Positions 27,130-37,900 of a DNA stretch of 64,000 bases are shown here, piece after piece. The stretch's first letter is position 1. Every line of letters starts with the position of its first letter. The notes under the pieces are model-generated. The model was given only the letters and a program-made list of their open reading frames with translations, made no database searches and was not told the DNA's origin. The DNA is taken from assembly GCF_037038585.1 (NCBI RefSeq), contig NC_092524.1:49189001-49253000 (forward strand). The letters are read 5' to 3'. Made by a program: the position numbers and the translations under genes. The DNA comes from Patagioenas fasciata. Its lineage: Eukaryota > Chordata > Aves > Columbiformes > Columbidae.

Positions 27130-27660
27130 TCCTCCCGCCTTGCATGTACCGAACTTCACTAACACCCGACCTCTTCTCCGAAGGCGCCCGCGATTTTGCC
27201 CCGGACAGGACCCTGAAAGCCCCGGGGGCTGCGGGAGAACCCCAGAACGGCTCCGTGAACGCCGACGACCGGGCCCCCGCCAGGCCCAGCGGCTGTCCCG
27301 GCTGCCGCCGCGGCTCCTGAGTAACCCCGCGGCCGCCGCGCCCTGTGCCGCCCAGCGCCGTTCACCCGAGCGCCCGCCCTCCCGCGGCCCTCCGCGCGCA
27401 GCCGGCCCCGAGCGGCGGCGCGCCCCTTCCCGCACGCCCCCCTGGCCGCAGCCCCCAATTGTGCCCTTCCCGTTCTCCAGGACCCACCGCACAGCAGCCG
27501 CCGGAGGACGTCACACCTCCAGAGGCGAAGCCGACCCCTTCGCCAGGCACACCCCACAGCGCCACACGCCGACTCGCCTCGCCGCTATGGCAACTTGAAC
27601 TAGCCGCCCTGCCACCAGCTGTCGGAACCGCCTTCCGGGCGCCAGCCCCGCCTCCGCTCT

Positions 27661-27676
27661 GCAATGCACTGTGGGA
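27661..27676 (-). promoter_or_regulatory. ZNF143/SBS-type motif
   Basis: GCAATGCACTGTGGGA. Its reverse complement TCCCACAGTGCATTGC fits the CCCAYAATGCAYTG type consensus bound by ZNF143 at many CpG-island promoters. Confidence 0.6.
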
Positions 27677-27729
27677 CGGGTAGTCCACGAGTGGCAAGCC
27701 CGCGTAGGAAAGACCTCGTGAAGGACTTC

Positions 27730-27744
27730 AACTCCCAAGAGGCC
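27730..27744 (+). promoter_or_regulatory. Second ACTCCCA-type (ZNF143/SBS-like) motif
   Basis: AACTCCCAAGAGGCC, followed by TTGCGG, resembles the extended ACTACAACTCCCAGAAGGC form common in divergent housekeeping promoters. It lies 54 bp from the first motif. Confidence 0.5.
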
Positions 27745-29849
27745 TTGCGGCGGAGACGCCGGCGTAGCCGAGCCGCGCGCGCACACAGAAGCGGTAACGA
27801 CAGGCCAGGCTCCGCCCCTGGGGAAGCCGTTGGCCCTGCGGAGGGGGGCGGTGGGGCGTGGGTGGCGGAGGCAGGACGGACTCGTACGCTGTTGTTTATA
27901 GAAGTTTTTGAAGCGGTAAAACTTTACAAAACACACATTGGCGTTAACAAACACTACAGCCAAATAAACTTGAAGAGCGGCAACAACAGCTGTTGCCCTG
28001 GCAAAGTAGGTGTGTCTGTTCTGCCTGTGAGGAGACGGGACACCTGCCTCGTGGGCTGGGAAAAAGGAGCCTGTGAGCTGCTTAAAGCAGCTATTTCTAT
28101 CTCCATTCCTATCCCTCGACTTTTTCTTGTTTCTATAAAGCCAGGTGTCTCCCTTTTCACAAATGTTGTACCTCCTACCCTTATGTGCAGTAAAAACGGC
28201 CAAGTATTATAAACTTCTGCACTGGCCTTGAATAGACAAAGGGATGAAGGGTGCTGGGAGTGATCATGGGAAACAGCACCTGGGCCTCTAAAACTTGGGC
28301 AGAACTTGCAGGAGTCCTAAAATTACTGGAATATTTGACTGCAGACCACCTGTAGATGAGCATTCAAGGCCAATGAACTGTTGGGGTTTTTTTAAGACAG
28401 ATATGTCTGTATTGCCTCTGGGATCCACTCCAGGGAGTGACCATTGGCCTTTGAGCACAGTAATAAGGCATGGCTGACAATCCATACTGCCCACCATACT
28501 GCCTGTCCTACAGGACTGTTTCACTTACCTATAGTCTGTCATGCAACACACCTCAGGATTGAGCCAGGCCCTCCACACTGGCAGCATCCACCAAAAGCCC
28601 AGGCAATGGCTGCTGGCCCCTGCTGCTGTGTCTTTGGTTTGTGATCATGTTCAAGAGGCTTTATCCTCATCTGAGCTGAAGGCAGGTGAGGCACAGAACA
28701 GGACTGTAATTATATCTTTTACGTCACTGTGAGCTGAAGCATTAGTGAATAATTAGTGAAGAAATAAATCTTCCCTGGCTCCCACTGCACAACCATTGCT
28801 CTGGCCTTCCCTCTGTGAACGGCAGCATGGTCAGGTTGTGCTGGCAGGTCTAAATGCAGGGTAAGAGTCAGGGCTTCTGCTCAGTTGCATCTCGTAAGGC
28901 TGCTTATGGTGGTCTCTGCAAGACAGGCCATGAATCATCCTGAGCTCTCTGAGGGATTTCCTCTGCTGTCAGTTTTGCACCTGACAGTGGGCATAGACTC
29001 CCAAAATTCATCCATGAGCAGATTATTTTCATCAACACAATGTTCCAGTGGAAGCTGATGCCAACGCCCGAGACTGCCAAACCAGTTACAACCACTGGTC
29101 TTAAAGACCGTGCTAACCATACATGTATCGATTCTGAAAGTAGCCAGTCAGCAAACAGCACTTGCCATCTATGTATATATATCGGTCTAATGTAACAGAA
29201 GAGAGCAGATGCTTCCAGTGCTTCAGCTGTTTTTGCACGCACCTGTATTGTGAGCTGCAGCATTACCACAAACATCACAACTCTTTCACATATGCATATG
29301 AAATTAGGCTTATGTCACTGACTAACGCATAGTTTTCCCATCCTCATGAAGCTGAGGCTTGGTATAAAAAGCGAAATGCCAATGACTGTTACAGAAAACA
29401 TGTAAGTAGGCATGTATGCCAAGAATCCTAGACTATGCATATATTTGCTGAAAAACATCCAAACCATCGAGATCCCACCAGTCTCATCAGAAAAGAAAGC
29501 AGCAATGTTTTCAGTCTCAACTGATTAAGGCAGCAAACTGCTTGAAGCTCACTGTGGCTTTTGCACAACATACTTAGTGCAAACTTCTGGTGTCCTCTGT
29601 TCTTTTCAAAATTCAAGGAATGAAACAGGGAACAGGTAAGTGTGATAGGATTGTTGACAAGGGTTGCTAATTTATCTCTGTGATGTACTGTCAGCTCAGC
29701 AAAGTCTGTTTCTGGTACCTGTGCCTGTTGATTACCAGACTAGATGGATGCACCACGGTTTTTTTGTTGCACTTTTCTTTAGAGTAGGGAGAAAGCTAAG
29801 ATTTGTATGCATGTATTTGACACCATGTCCAGACAGAAACATGAAAAAT

Positions 29850-30180
29850 GCCCTGCTGGTCCATTTGGCCCAGAATACTGTATTCAACAGTGACAGCAGG
29901 AGATGCTATTTAAAAAGAGCACATGAACCTGCTTGCTTTCTGTAATCTAACCCTCTCTGTAGTTTCCTCCAGCATCCACATTGTTCATGTCAGAGGACAT
30001 TTGTGAGAGAACTATTTCATTTGGTATATGTTTACAGGCCTGTAGCCCTTAAATTTGTATAATCCTGTCTGCCTCTCCAGCCTCCTGGCAATGATTTCTG
30101 GAAGTTTGCTTCTGGGTGTGTGGAAAAGTGCTTTCTTTCTCCTCTATGGCTGCATAATTTAAGGGCCTTTGCTGAAGGCT
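29850..30180. repeat. Ancient amniote interspersed repeat (family not certain)
   Basis: Contains the decayed motif TGGTCCATTTGGCCCAGAAT, then CAACAGTGACAGCAGG and the later CTGGCAATGATTTC...GTGGAAAAGTGCTTTC. This layout (TCCATCTAGCCCAGTATCCTG, then GGCAATGAGTTCCACA, then AAAAGTATTTCC) is that of an old LINE-type repeat common in reptiles and birds. It is related to the block at 38465-38830. Confidence 0.5.
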
Positions 30181-31379
30181 GTGCTAAAGGCTGGTTGAAA
30201 ATTTAAGTAAACTGTATCTAAAGTTCTGTTGACAGCTTCAGAAGATTCCCCAAATATATAAAGAATGTCTGTCTTTCAAAAAAAAAGCTGTTTTGATTCT
30301 TCCCCCAAAGACCTTATGTATACATGCATCCACTGATTTTATTCTGTATAATAGTTTCTGCTAATGTAACCACTACAGTTGTCAGAGTTTAAACAGTATT
30401 TTTTTTTATTCTGGATTCTGTCATTCTGTGCTCTGGATTCTATAATCTGTATTCTCTGGCTCTGAAATTCCTTTGTTTTCCTTAGAATCACCATTAAATA
30501 TTAGTATAATATTAATTAGTCTTCTGGTACAAAAAGAGAGTTGAGAAGTACACAACAGTCACTAGTTCTGCTATTTCGATCACCAAGCAAAGAAGATTTT
30601 CACTGGTTATTTTTCTCACATTGGATTTCTCTGTCCATAGAGAAATATTCATCTGAGAATCTCTCTGAGCTCTTTCACAGTAAGCATAGAAACAAAAAGT
30701 CATTCAGTTCTGAGTTATGGCTTTATCTCCTCTACATGCACTTTTTGCATGCTAATTAATCTACCAGTCCTATAGACTCTGGCAGCATTATTTGGTCTGT
30801 TGTGTTTCAAAAGGGATTAATACTTTTTAGTTTTTACAAATTGTTCCTCAACTGCTTTTAACCTTCTTGTGCTACAGTTTACACTTAGCTTGCTAGCATT
30901 TGAAAGAAAACTTTTTGTTCTACCCTAAAACAAGACATTAAGTTTTTGAAGGATGATTTCTTGTTTTCAGTAACTGACCTTATCCTAGTGTTAACAATGC
31001 TGCCTTTCTTATGCGCTTCCTGAAGCCTTGTTTAGTAGGTATGCGCTTGCAGTTTGGTGTCCTTAATGATGCACCATGAGGCATGCAAGGTAACTCCCTT
31101 GTCTGCCTCTTTTAGCAAGTATCTTCATATTTCTGTAATTATCTTTAATTTTGTTATATGAAATAAGAAATATACATATCCCAGCATTCTGTTATCTGAA
31201 GTGCTGTGTTGGGACAATCACTTGACAGTGCTTTCATTTAGAGAGGCCAGCATGATCTTACTATTTAAGGCTAGTGCTGCTTGATTACTGCTATTGTGCC
31301 CTTGACTCATACATTTAAGAAAGATCATTGCTTTTAAAAAAAATTATAATGAGCCATTACGATACTAGATATATAAATA

Positions 31380-31870
31380 AATATATAGGGAGCCTGAGGA
31401 CACAGGCCGTAAGGGTGGCAAAGAGTGTCAATGACAATAGGAAGCAGTAGACAGGAACTTGATTCAGGGATGCACAGGCTAGAACCAGGATCAGGATCGC
31501 AGGCAGAACAGGCAGCATCCTCTTCAGATGCCAGCCATGGATGAAGAGAGTGAGACCCTTGTGATCTCCCAGTTTTATATAGTGTATGAGTGGATGGCAT
31601 GGAATACTTAGTTGATCAGTTTTGGTCACCTGTTCTGTTTGCTCCTCCCTGTGAGTACACCCCTCTCATTGTGGTACATACAAAATTTATCAGTGACCTT
31701 GGCTGACATAGCAATAAGGATAAACCTGGGCCTTTTCTGCATACCATTCCTACTGTTAGCTCAGTAAAACTGTAAATATCAGCCATTATCAGCTCCAGAG
31801 CAAACACTGAAAAACATGCATCCAATTTCAGAAAGATGCAGTTATTTAGAAGAACATAACTGAAAGGAAG
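31380..31870 (-). mobile_element. Probable solo LTR of an endogenous retrovirus, minus strand
   Basis: On the minus strand there is a TATA-type TATATAAAACT (31571-31581) downstream of a segment resembling the U3 of avian ERVL-type LTRs (GTCACCTGTTCTGTTTGCTCC on the plus strand). Termini and target duplications were not resolved, so the limits are approximate. It has no coding capacity. Confidence 0.45.
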
Positions 31871-34149
31871 ATTCACTAAAAGAGAGTTGGTCTCATTTTA
31901 AACAAAATCAGGACATGCATGAAGTTCATTAAGTGGCTGATTACTCCCTTGGGACAGAGGACTCATGGCAAGCCTAACTCCAGTAACCTTTTAGTTTTGT
32001 TTGGTCTCTGATGTAACTGCATTTCGTTTTTAAAATTATGGCCATGTGGCTGCATCAGTATAAATCATGGAAACCACAACAGCATGAGAGAAAATCAGGA
32101 GTCAAGTCCTGAAGATCCTGGCAAGTGCCTCCCTGCAGGATGGGTGGGCACTGAGGTATTGTTTCCAGATCTGGGAAGGATCAGAGGAATTATATGGAGC
32201 ACACAGTAAGGAACCCTGAGCTTGCACCACAACCTTAGCCCCCATTCTTATGAGTTGTCCTCAGAGATTAGTAAGACTTTGGAGTATTATGAAATGATAC
32301 AATTGTATCTCACAACTGATATGATGGACGATGAGAACATGTGTCTTATCTATGGTCACTATAACAGGCCACACCTCATGAATGCCAGGCATTATTATCC
32401 TGGATGTCTTGGACAACAATGAGAGGATAGACTAACCAGTAGCCTGTTTTGCAGATTGTAGCAACTGTGGTAACATTGCACTTGCTGACCTTGAATTACT
32501 GTGCCACATAGGGTGCAGTATGGCTGTCTTCCACTGGGGACAGGATGGGATTGGACAGGACAGGAAAGGATAGCAGCCTAGAAATAGGTGTACTTCCACC
32601 CTTCCAACCTGTACTAGCTTCTGGGTTTCTTCTTTATGAAATGTGTCATTAGCCCTTGGCTGGTAGAGAGCGTGATCCCACCACAGAGAGACAGCAAGCC
32701 TGAACACACTGGGAGCAGTGGAGCAGCCTCCAGCAGCTTGGGCTGGTTGACACTATACTGGAGTCTTGATCAGCACTGACCAAAGATGTAAACAGTTACA
32801 GAGCTGCATGTCTGACTTGACAACACAGAGTCACACCTTTTCCCTTGCTTGTGCCGCAGTGGAGTGTGCTGATCCCTTGTTCACCGGCCTTGACATTCAG
32901 TGATCTGCCTGTGGCTTCATTTTTATGGAGTCAGTTTGGTAGGGACACCAAAAAGTGATGGTAGATGGTGGCTCTTAGAGCTGCAGGGTGAGTTACAGGT
33001 ATGAGCAGTGTGCAAGGACATGACTGAGTGGGGCATGGGACAGCCAGCATTCCCAACGGAATTCCATGCAGTACAGTGTGAAGTTGTCTAGGGCACTCTG
33101 TCGTGGGTGCTTCAGCTTGTCCCCCCACTGGGACCCCCCCTCAGGTTACCCCTATCCTAAACAGGATAAATGTGTCTGATGGAATTCCTCACACAAGATC
33201 TAAACACTAACATAAGCAAGATCAGGATTTATACTGTATTTATGGGCACAGTATTATTTTCTCACCTTAAAAAGATATGTTGAGGGCATTAATTATATTT
33301 AGGAAACACATACTAATGAACTGACTTAAGTTACTTTTAAAGCATTATATCAAAATAATATCTGATGTGTTGTGCTCTTAACTTTTTAATAATTCTGATT
33401 ATCTGGACGGGACCTATTTATCCAAGAAGATTGTGTTTTATTTTTGTTGATGTTTTGTTGATATTTTTCTTGTTGTGTACCTACGCATGCACAAAAACTA
33501 CATGAATTAGAAAACACTGGCATTGAGTTGGAGAAAAAAAGAAAAAAACAAGTTAAAGTAATAGAGGCAAAGTATTAAAGACCTTTTCTTACTGCCTTCT
33601 TGAATTAAACAGTAATATCTTTTTTTCTCGCACTACTTTTAAACATTTGCTTTTAGAGAAACCATCTCTTGTTTATGAAGAAACCCAGAATCAAATTAGT
33701 ATTAACCAGATTTTGTCAGCTTTTAGTATGTCTGTCAGGCACAGATAGGACTGCTTCAGTGTGGGAACCTCTGTCCTATATCCATTCTAAACCTGTGTCC
33801 CTAACATTGACCAGAGTAGGTTGCTACTTCAAGTGACAATTATTTCACCTCATTTCTCTCAAGGTTATTTTTTTTCTCCATTTTTTCTTGGTGAAAGGAT
33901 TTTGTTTTTTCTGTTAATGTGGAGGATGTTACTCTCTCTGCTTCCTTTTGCTCTCTTTTTATCATGTGATTTTCAAAATCACCTTTTTTAATTTTCAGTG
34001 CTATTTTAAGCTGCTCTTACATTTAGCGCATATTGCCTTTGCAGTTAGTGAATTTTTTCCCGGTGTATAGATCTATTTTAACTTCACTGCTTTTACACGT
34101 GAGTTAGTGTTGCACTTGCACAGTCTCCTCCCTTCTGCAAAGAAACTAG

Positions 34150-34600
34150 AAGAAATCTTGGCGGTAGGACGTCGCGCCGCCGCGTTTGACAACGGCTCGG
34201 CGGACTCGTCGCGTACCTGGCTGCTCTGGCCTGGCCACCCGCCCCGGCTGGGCTGGGCTGGGGGACCGCTTGCCCCGCGCAGCCCCGGCCGCCCTCGGCA
34301 GGTGGCCCCGGCGCCCCACGGCTGCGCTGGGATCCGCCGGCTGAGGACGGGAGCGCGGGGAGCGGCGCTGCCCCGGTGGCGGGGTCCCGGGCGGCGCGGC
34401 CGGGCTGGGCGCTGCGGCGCTGCCCCAGTGAGCTGCCGGGGACAAGCCCGGGGGTCCCCGCGGGAGTGGTGCGGAGGAGCAGGGGGGCAGGTCCTTGTGG
34501 GGCGGGGTGAGGCAGGGAGGGATGGCGGGAGAGGTGGGCGCGGGGGCCGTGGCGAGGAGAGGGAGTGTACCCGGAGGAGAGGGCGTGCAGGGTTTGCTGA
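34150..34600 (+). promoter_or_regulatory. TSHR: GC-rich island upstream of TSHR exon 1
   Basis: Very GC-rich, CpG-containing DNA (including a GGGCT-type short repeat near 34238-34262) just upstream of the TSHR start codon, with no TATA box. This fits the TATA-less TSHR promoter known in mammals. The long open frames on both strands here (for example 34093-34752 minus) are products of GC richness. Confidence 0.6.
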
Positions 34601-34754
34601 GACCTTTTTTGTCCCCACTTAGGGAGGAGGTGGCGTTGTCCAGCAAAGGTGCTGCCTTTCCTGAGCAGCTTCTCCCGGCGGGGCAGTGTCGTCTGCCCCT
34701 GCAACTCTGGTGCCTCCTCTCTTCCCCCCCGGAGAAGCGACGGGCAGAGCAAAG

Positions 34755-34924
34755 ATGCTGTGCCTCCCAGTAGCCTTCCAGTTGCTGCTGGTGCTAGTGC
34801 TGTGCAGCCAGGGCACAGAGAGGTGTCCTTCAGCCTTCTGCGAGTGTTCTGACTGGGATGACCACAAAATCACTTGCAGGGACATCCACTTCATTCCCAA
34901 CCTTCCGGAGGACACCCAGACCCT
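34755..34924 (+). CDS. TSHR: TSHR exon 1 coding part (signal peptide and N-cap)
   Basis: The ATG is at 34755 with an A at -3 (AGCAAAGATGC). Residues 1-20 form a signal peptide with a leucine/valine core (QLLLVLVLC). The mature start has Cys24, Cys29, Cys31 and Cys41 at exactly the spacing of the mammalian receptor N-cap, then [16 protein letters not shown]. The donor ACCCT followed by GTGAGT splits the Leu codon after two bases, as in other glycoprotein-hormone receptors. The 5' UTR extends upstream to an undetermined start. Confidence 0.92.
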
Positions 34925-37900
34925 GTGAGTACATAGGGGTGGTTTCGGGCAGACACTAACTGGTTTTAAGTATTCATATTCTGCAAGCAGGACATGCTCT
35001 GAGCTAATGCCCTGTGACATGAGGGAGGGAAGTGGTGAGGGGAAGAGTGGGGAATACAGCACAGCAGGGCAATACAGCATACAGTGTTCGGATTGTGTGT
35101 GTGTCAGGGAGACATAGGAAAAGTGACTCTCAGACCTTACAGGTGTGAAGAGATGATTGCACCTTAAAAGTTCTAGGTAGGATATGGGAAAATTAGTTTC
35201 TTGGCCATTTGTTTGAAAACTGAGTGGAAAGCTGGATTCTGTGTGGCGTGTGCCTATGTGGTGAGGGCAACGTTAGATCAAACACAGTTTTGTGTTTAAA
35301 AAAAAAAAAAATAGTAATTAGAAGTACCATCACACAAACAGCTCCACGAAAGTTTCTATGCACTTTCAGCTTCTTTGTCAAAGCCTGACAAAAAGAATCA
35401 TGGGAACTGAGAATCCCAATATACTGTCTTGGAGACTAAGTACTTCAGATTAACGAAAGTGTGGATATGGGATAAAGCAGCAAATTTGGAGCTTGCCAAA
35501 GAGACAGAGCTATTCAAGTACCTAAACCTAAGTGTTTAGTATCATTACAGACAACGTAGAATATCTTGTCTGAGTTCCTGCTGCCAGACCAGGAGAGTGT
35601 CCTGTGTTGTATTTGTCAGCCCATAGACATACAATAGATAAATACCCTAGGGAAGCCAAAATACCACCAGTCAGCTATAGCTAAGCAGCTGAATCACTCT
35701 TGGCTTTCACTTTGTCTCATAAAGCACAAAATGTTTCTAGTCTCCAAGGGAAGGTTCATTTGTAAATAGATTACATTCTGATAAAACAAACAAACTCAAC
35801 CTCAGTTGTTGTAATGGCAAGATAAAATGATAACAGGTTGATTTGTTTATATCTTGATAATGGTTCTAAGGACTTTATTCGAAAATCTGAGCCATGTAGT
35901 TATTTGAACTTATTTGAGTGGGCTTCTCAAGATTTTTTAACACCTGAAAGTAAAGGCTTAGCAAAGAGATCACTTACCTGAAAAGACGGAGAAAAAATTA
36001 TATTATTCCATTATTTATGAATACCTTTAAGACTTTTGATTATTAGACTGCTGTATTTGAGTTTATAAGGCTTTTAAATTACATTAGTTTTGGTTTGGTT
36101 ATTATACTTTAGTATATGTGGCTTATTTAGTTTGAAATTGTCGTAATGTTATTGCAGGTAACATGTTCTTTGAAATCTACCATGACAAGCTAGAAAATAA
36201 AGCAGTTTCAATTTACAGGAGAAATATGCCTTCAAATAGGCATTTAAAATAGTTAATATAAACAATGAGATCACATAATGGAATCAGATACTTTACTTGC
36301 AAAATGCTTGTATGATGGCTGAGAAGAACCTCTATGTATAGCTTCACAAATAAAGCACTTCGGCTCCTGGAGTTCTAGTGTTTTAAACACCTGTTCTACT
36401 GGAGCCTCTAAGATCATAAGGCACTGTTTTTAAAAGACAAAAACACCCAGTGAAAATCTTATTTCCATAGAAACAGTAATTAACAGAAACAATTGCAAAA
36501 TATTTTTTCTGTTTATTTTACATGTATTTTAATCATCTGGGGTGACAACTGCAAACTTCTCAAGAAGTGTACTCCATACCGTAGCCATTATAAGACAAAA
36601 AAAAAATCCAGGTTATGACAATTTTGATTTTATAGTGTATGGTAGAAAAGCTAGAACATGCACGATATAGTCTGTTTGATTAGAAAATAACTGGAAACAT
36701 TCTCTAAGGAAATAAGGAAAACAGAACTCTTTTACACACACACACACAAAAGCCAGTTTGCAGTTTCCTCTCTGGATAAGGTATGTATATTTTCCTTCTG
36801 TGTTGTTACATGGATTGCTGAAGTCTGGTGAACTGTATCTAATTCTGTAGTCCCTTGTTCTCAGCAAATCACTAAATCTTTCTTTCTCTTCATGTGTTAA
36901 GTGGGAATCATAACATTTACTTGTATCTGGTTTTCATTCAGAGTGCTTTCAGATGGTTTAAACTAACTTATTTGCACACAGAGGATAAAATAACAGAAAG
37001 AGTTTTCCTAAGAGATTGTAAGGTGTGTGCCCCTGCTTCCATGATATTTTGCATCCTTTGGCCTTACAACTGGCAACAGTTCTGAATTAAAGACAAAAGA
37101 TTCCAATAATTGAAATTTCTGTTAACCTTACGAACAAGTGAACACCTCTTTGAAGTGAAATATGGAACTGTGCATATCTGCACATTATATATCCCCAAAT
37201 CCAGCAACTTTGTTACTTTAGGTAAAGTAACTTTGCTTTTTGGTGGTTATGCATGAACTTCAAGATTGCCGATTTTAAAACTTTCTTATATGGGTATTCA
37301 GTTTTGCAGGGTTTGTACAGCTAAGAGGCTGGTGAGTCTATGAAAAAAATTCCAGCTTTTGGAGATAATGAGATCTTTTCAGTGCACAGGATCTTGAAAC
37401 TCCAATTAAAGTTTCATTGCAATTATTCAGTCAGGAGTGTTCTCATTTCTCTACCCTACTTTGAGTGGTGTAAGCCTTTTTAAACAAGCCGTGCTTTATA
37501 AGAAATTGCAGAAAATGTTTCTTTCTGAACTCTCTTAGTTAAAAGTGTCATAAACTTCACCCAGCAAAGTGTGTTTGTTTTAAACTGTTTTTAGTGTATT
37601 TGTCCAAATATTGTTAGCGGACATGCTTATCCAGAATGCCTGAGTCCAACAGATATTGTTCTTGGAGATGCTTTTTTTTTTTTCAGTATGAGATTTTTCT
37701 GTTTTTTCTTTTTCTGTGGAGTAAATAAAATAAGTAGAAAGAAAAAGGCTTTGCGTATTACAGACAAATCTTGTCGTGTTGCCTGAAGTTAAGAATTATA
37801 TACTCATATACTGTGGTAGGAAAGCAGTTCTAAATGGTATTGAAATACATTACTAAAAATATGAAATTAGATATCACTAATTTTGCCACATCTATAATAT

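Larger units (their letters stand above)
27130..27870 (-). promoter_or_regulatory. CEP128: CpG-island promoter of CEP128
   Basis: About 740 bp of sharply GC- and CpG-rich DNA in an AT-rich surround, placed upstream of the CEP128 start codon. No TATA box is seen, as is usual for housekeeping genes. Visible sites include a CRE-like GACGTCAC (27507-27514), a YY1-like GCCAT on the minus strand near 27582-27590, an ETS-type CCTTCCGGG (27631-27639), GC-box-like CCCCGCC and two ZNF143-type motifs. Transcription probably starts here toward the left. Bidirectional activity is possible. The exact start and the 5' UTR exon donor were not determined. Confidence 0.75.
27871..34149. other. Intergenic region between the CEP128 and TSHR promoters
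   Basis: About 6.3 kb without a supported gene. It holds an ancient interspersed repeat at about 29850-30180 and a probable LTR at about 31380-31870. Open frames such as 28904-29278 (minus) and 32432-32707 (minus) show no recognised domain. Confidence 0.65.

Noticed and set aside
27511-28203. 230-residue minus-strand open frame over the CEP128 island, and the overlapping frames on both strands
   Set aside because: Open only because the DNA is GC-rich and stop-poor; several frames are open at once and none shows a domain.
28904-29278. 124-residue minus-strand frame in the intergenic region
   Set aside because: No recognisable motif; a competing frame is open across part of it; no regulatory context.
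34093-34752. 219-residue minus-strand frame and other long frames over the TSHR upstream island
   Set aside because: Proline/arginine-rich, overlapping open frames on both strands of a GC-rich promoter; no recognisable protein.
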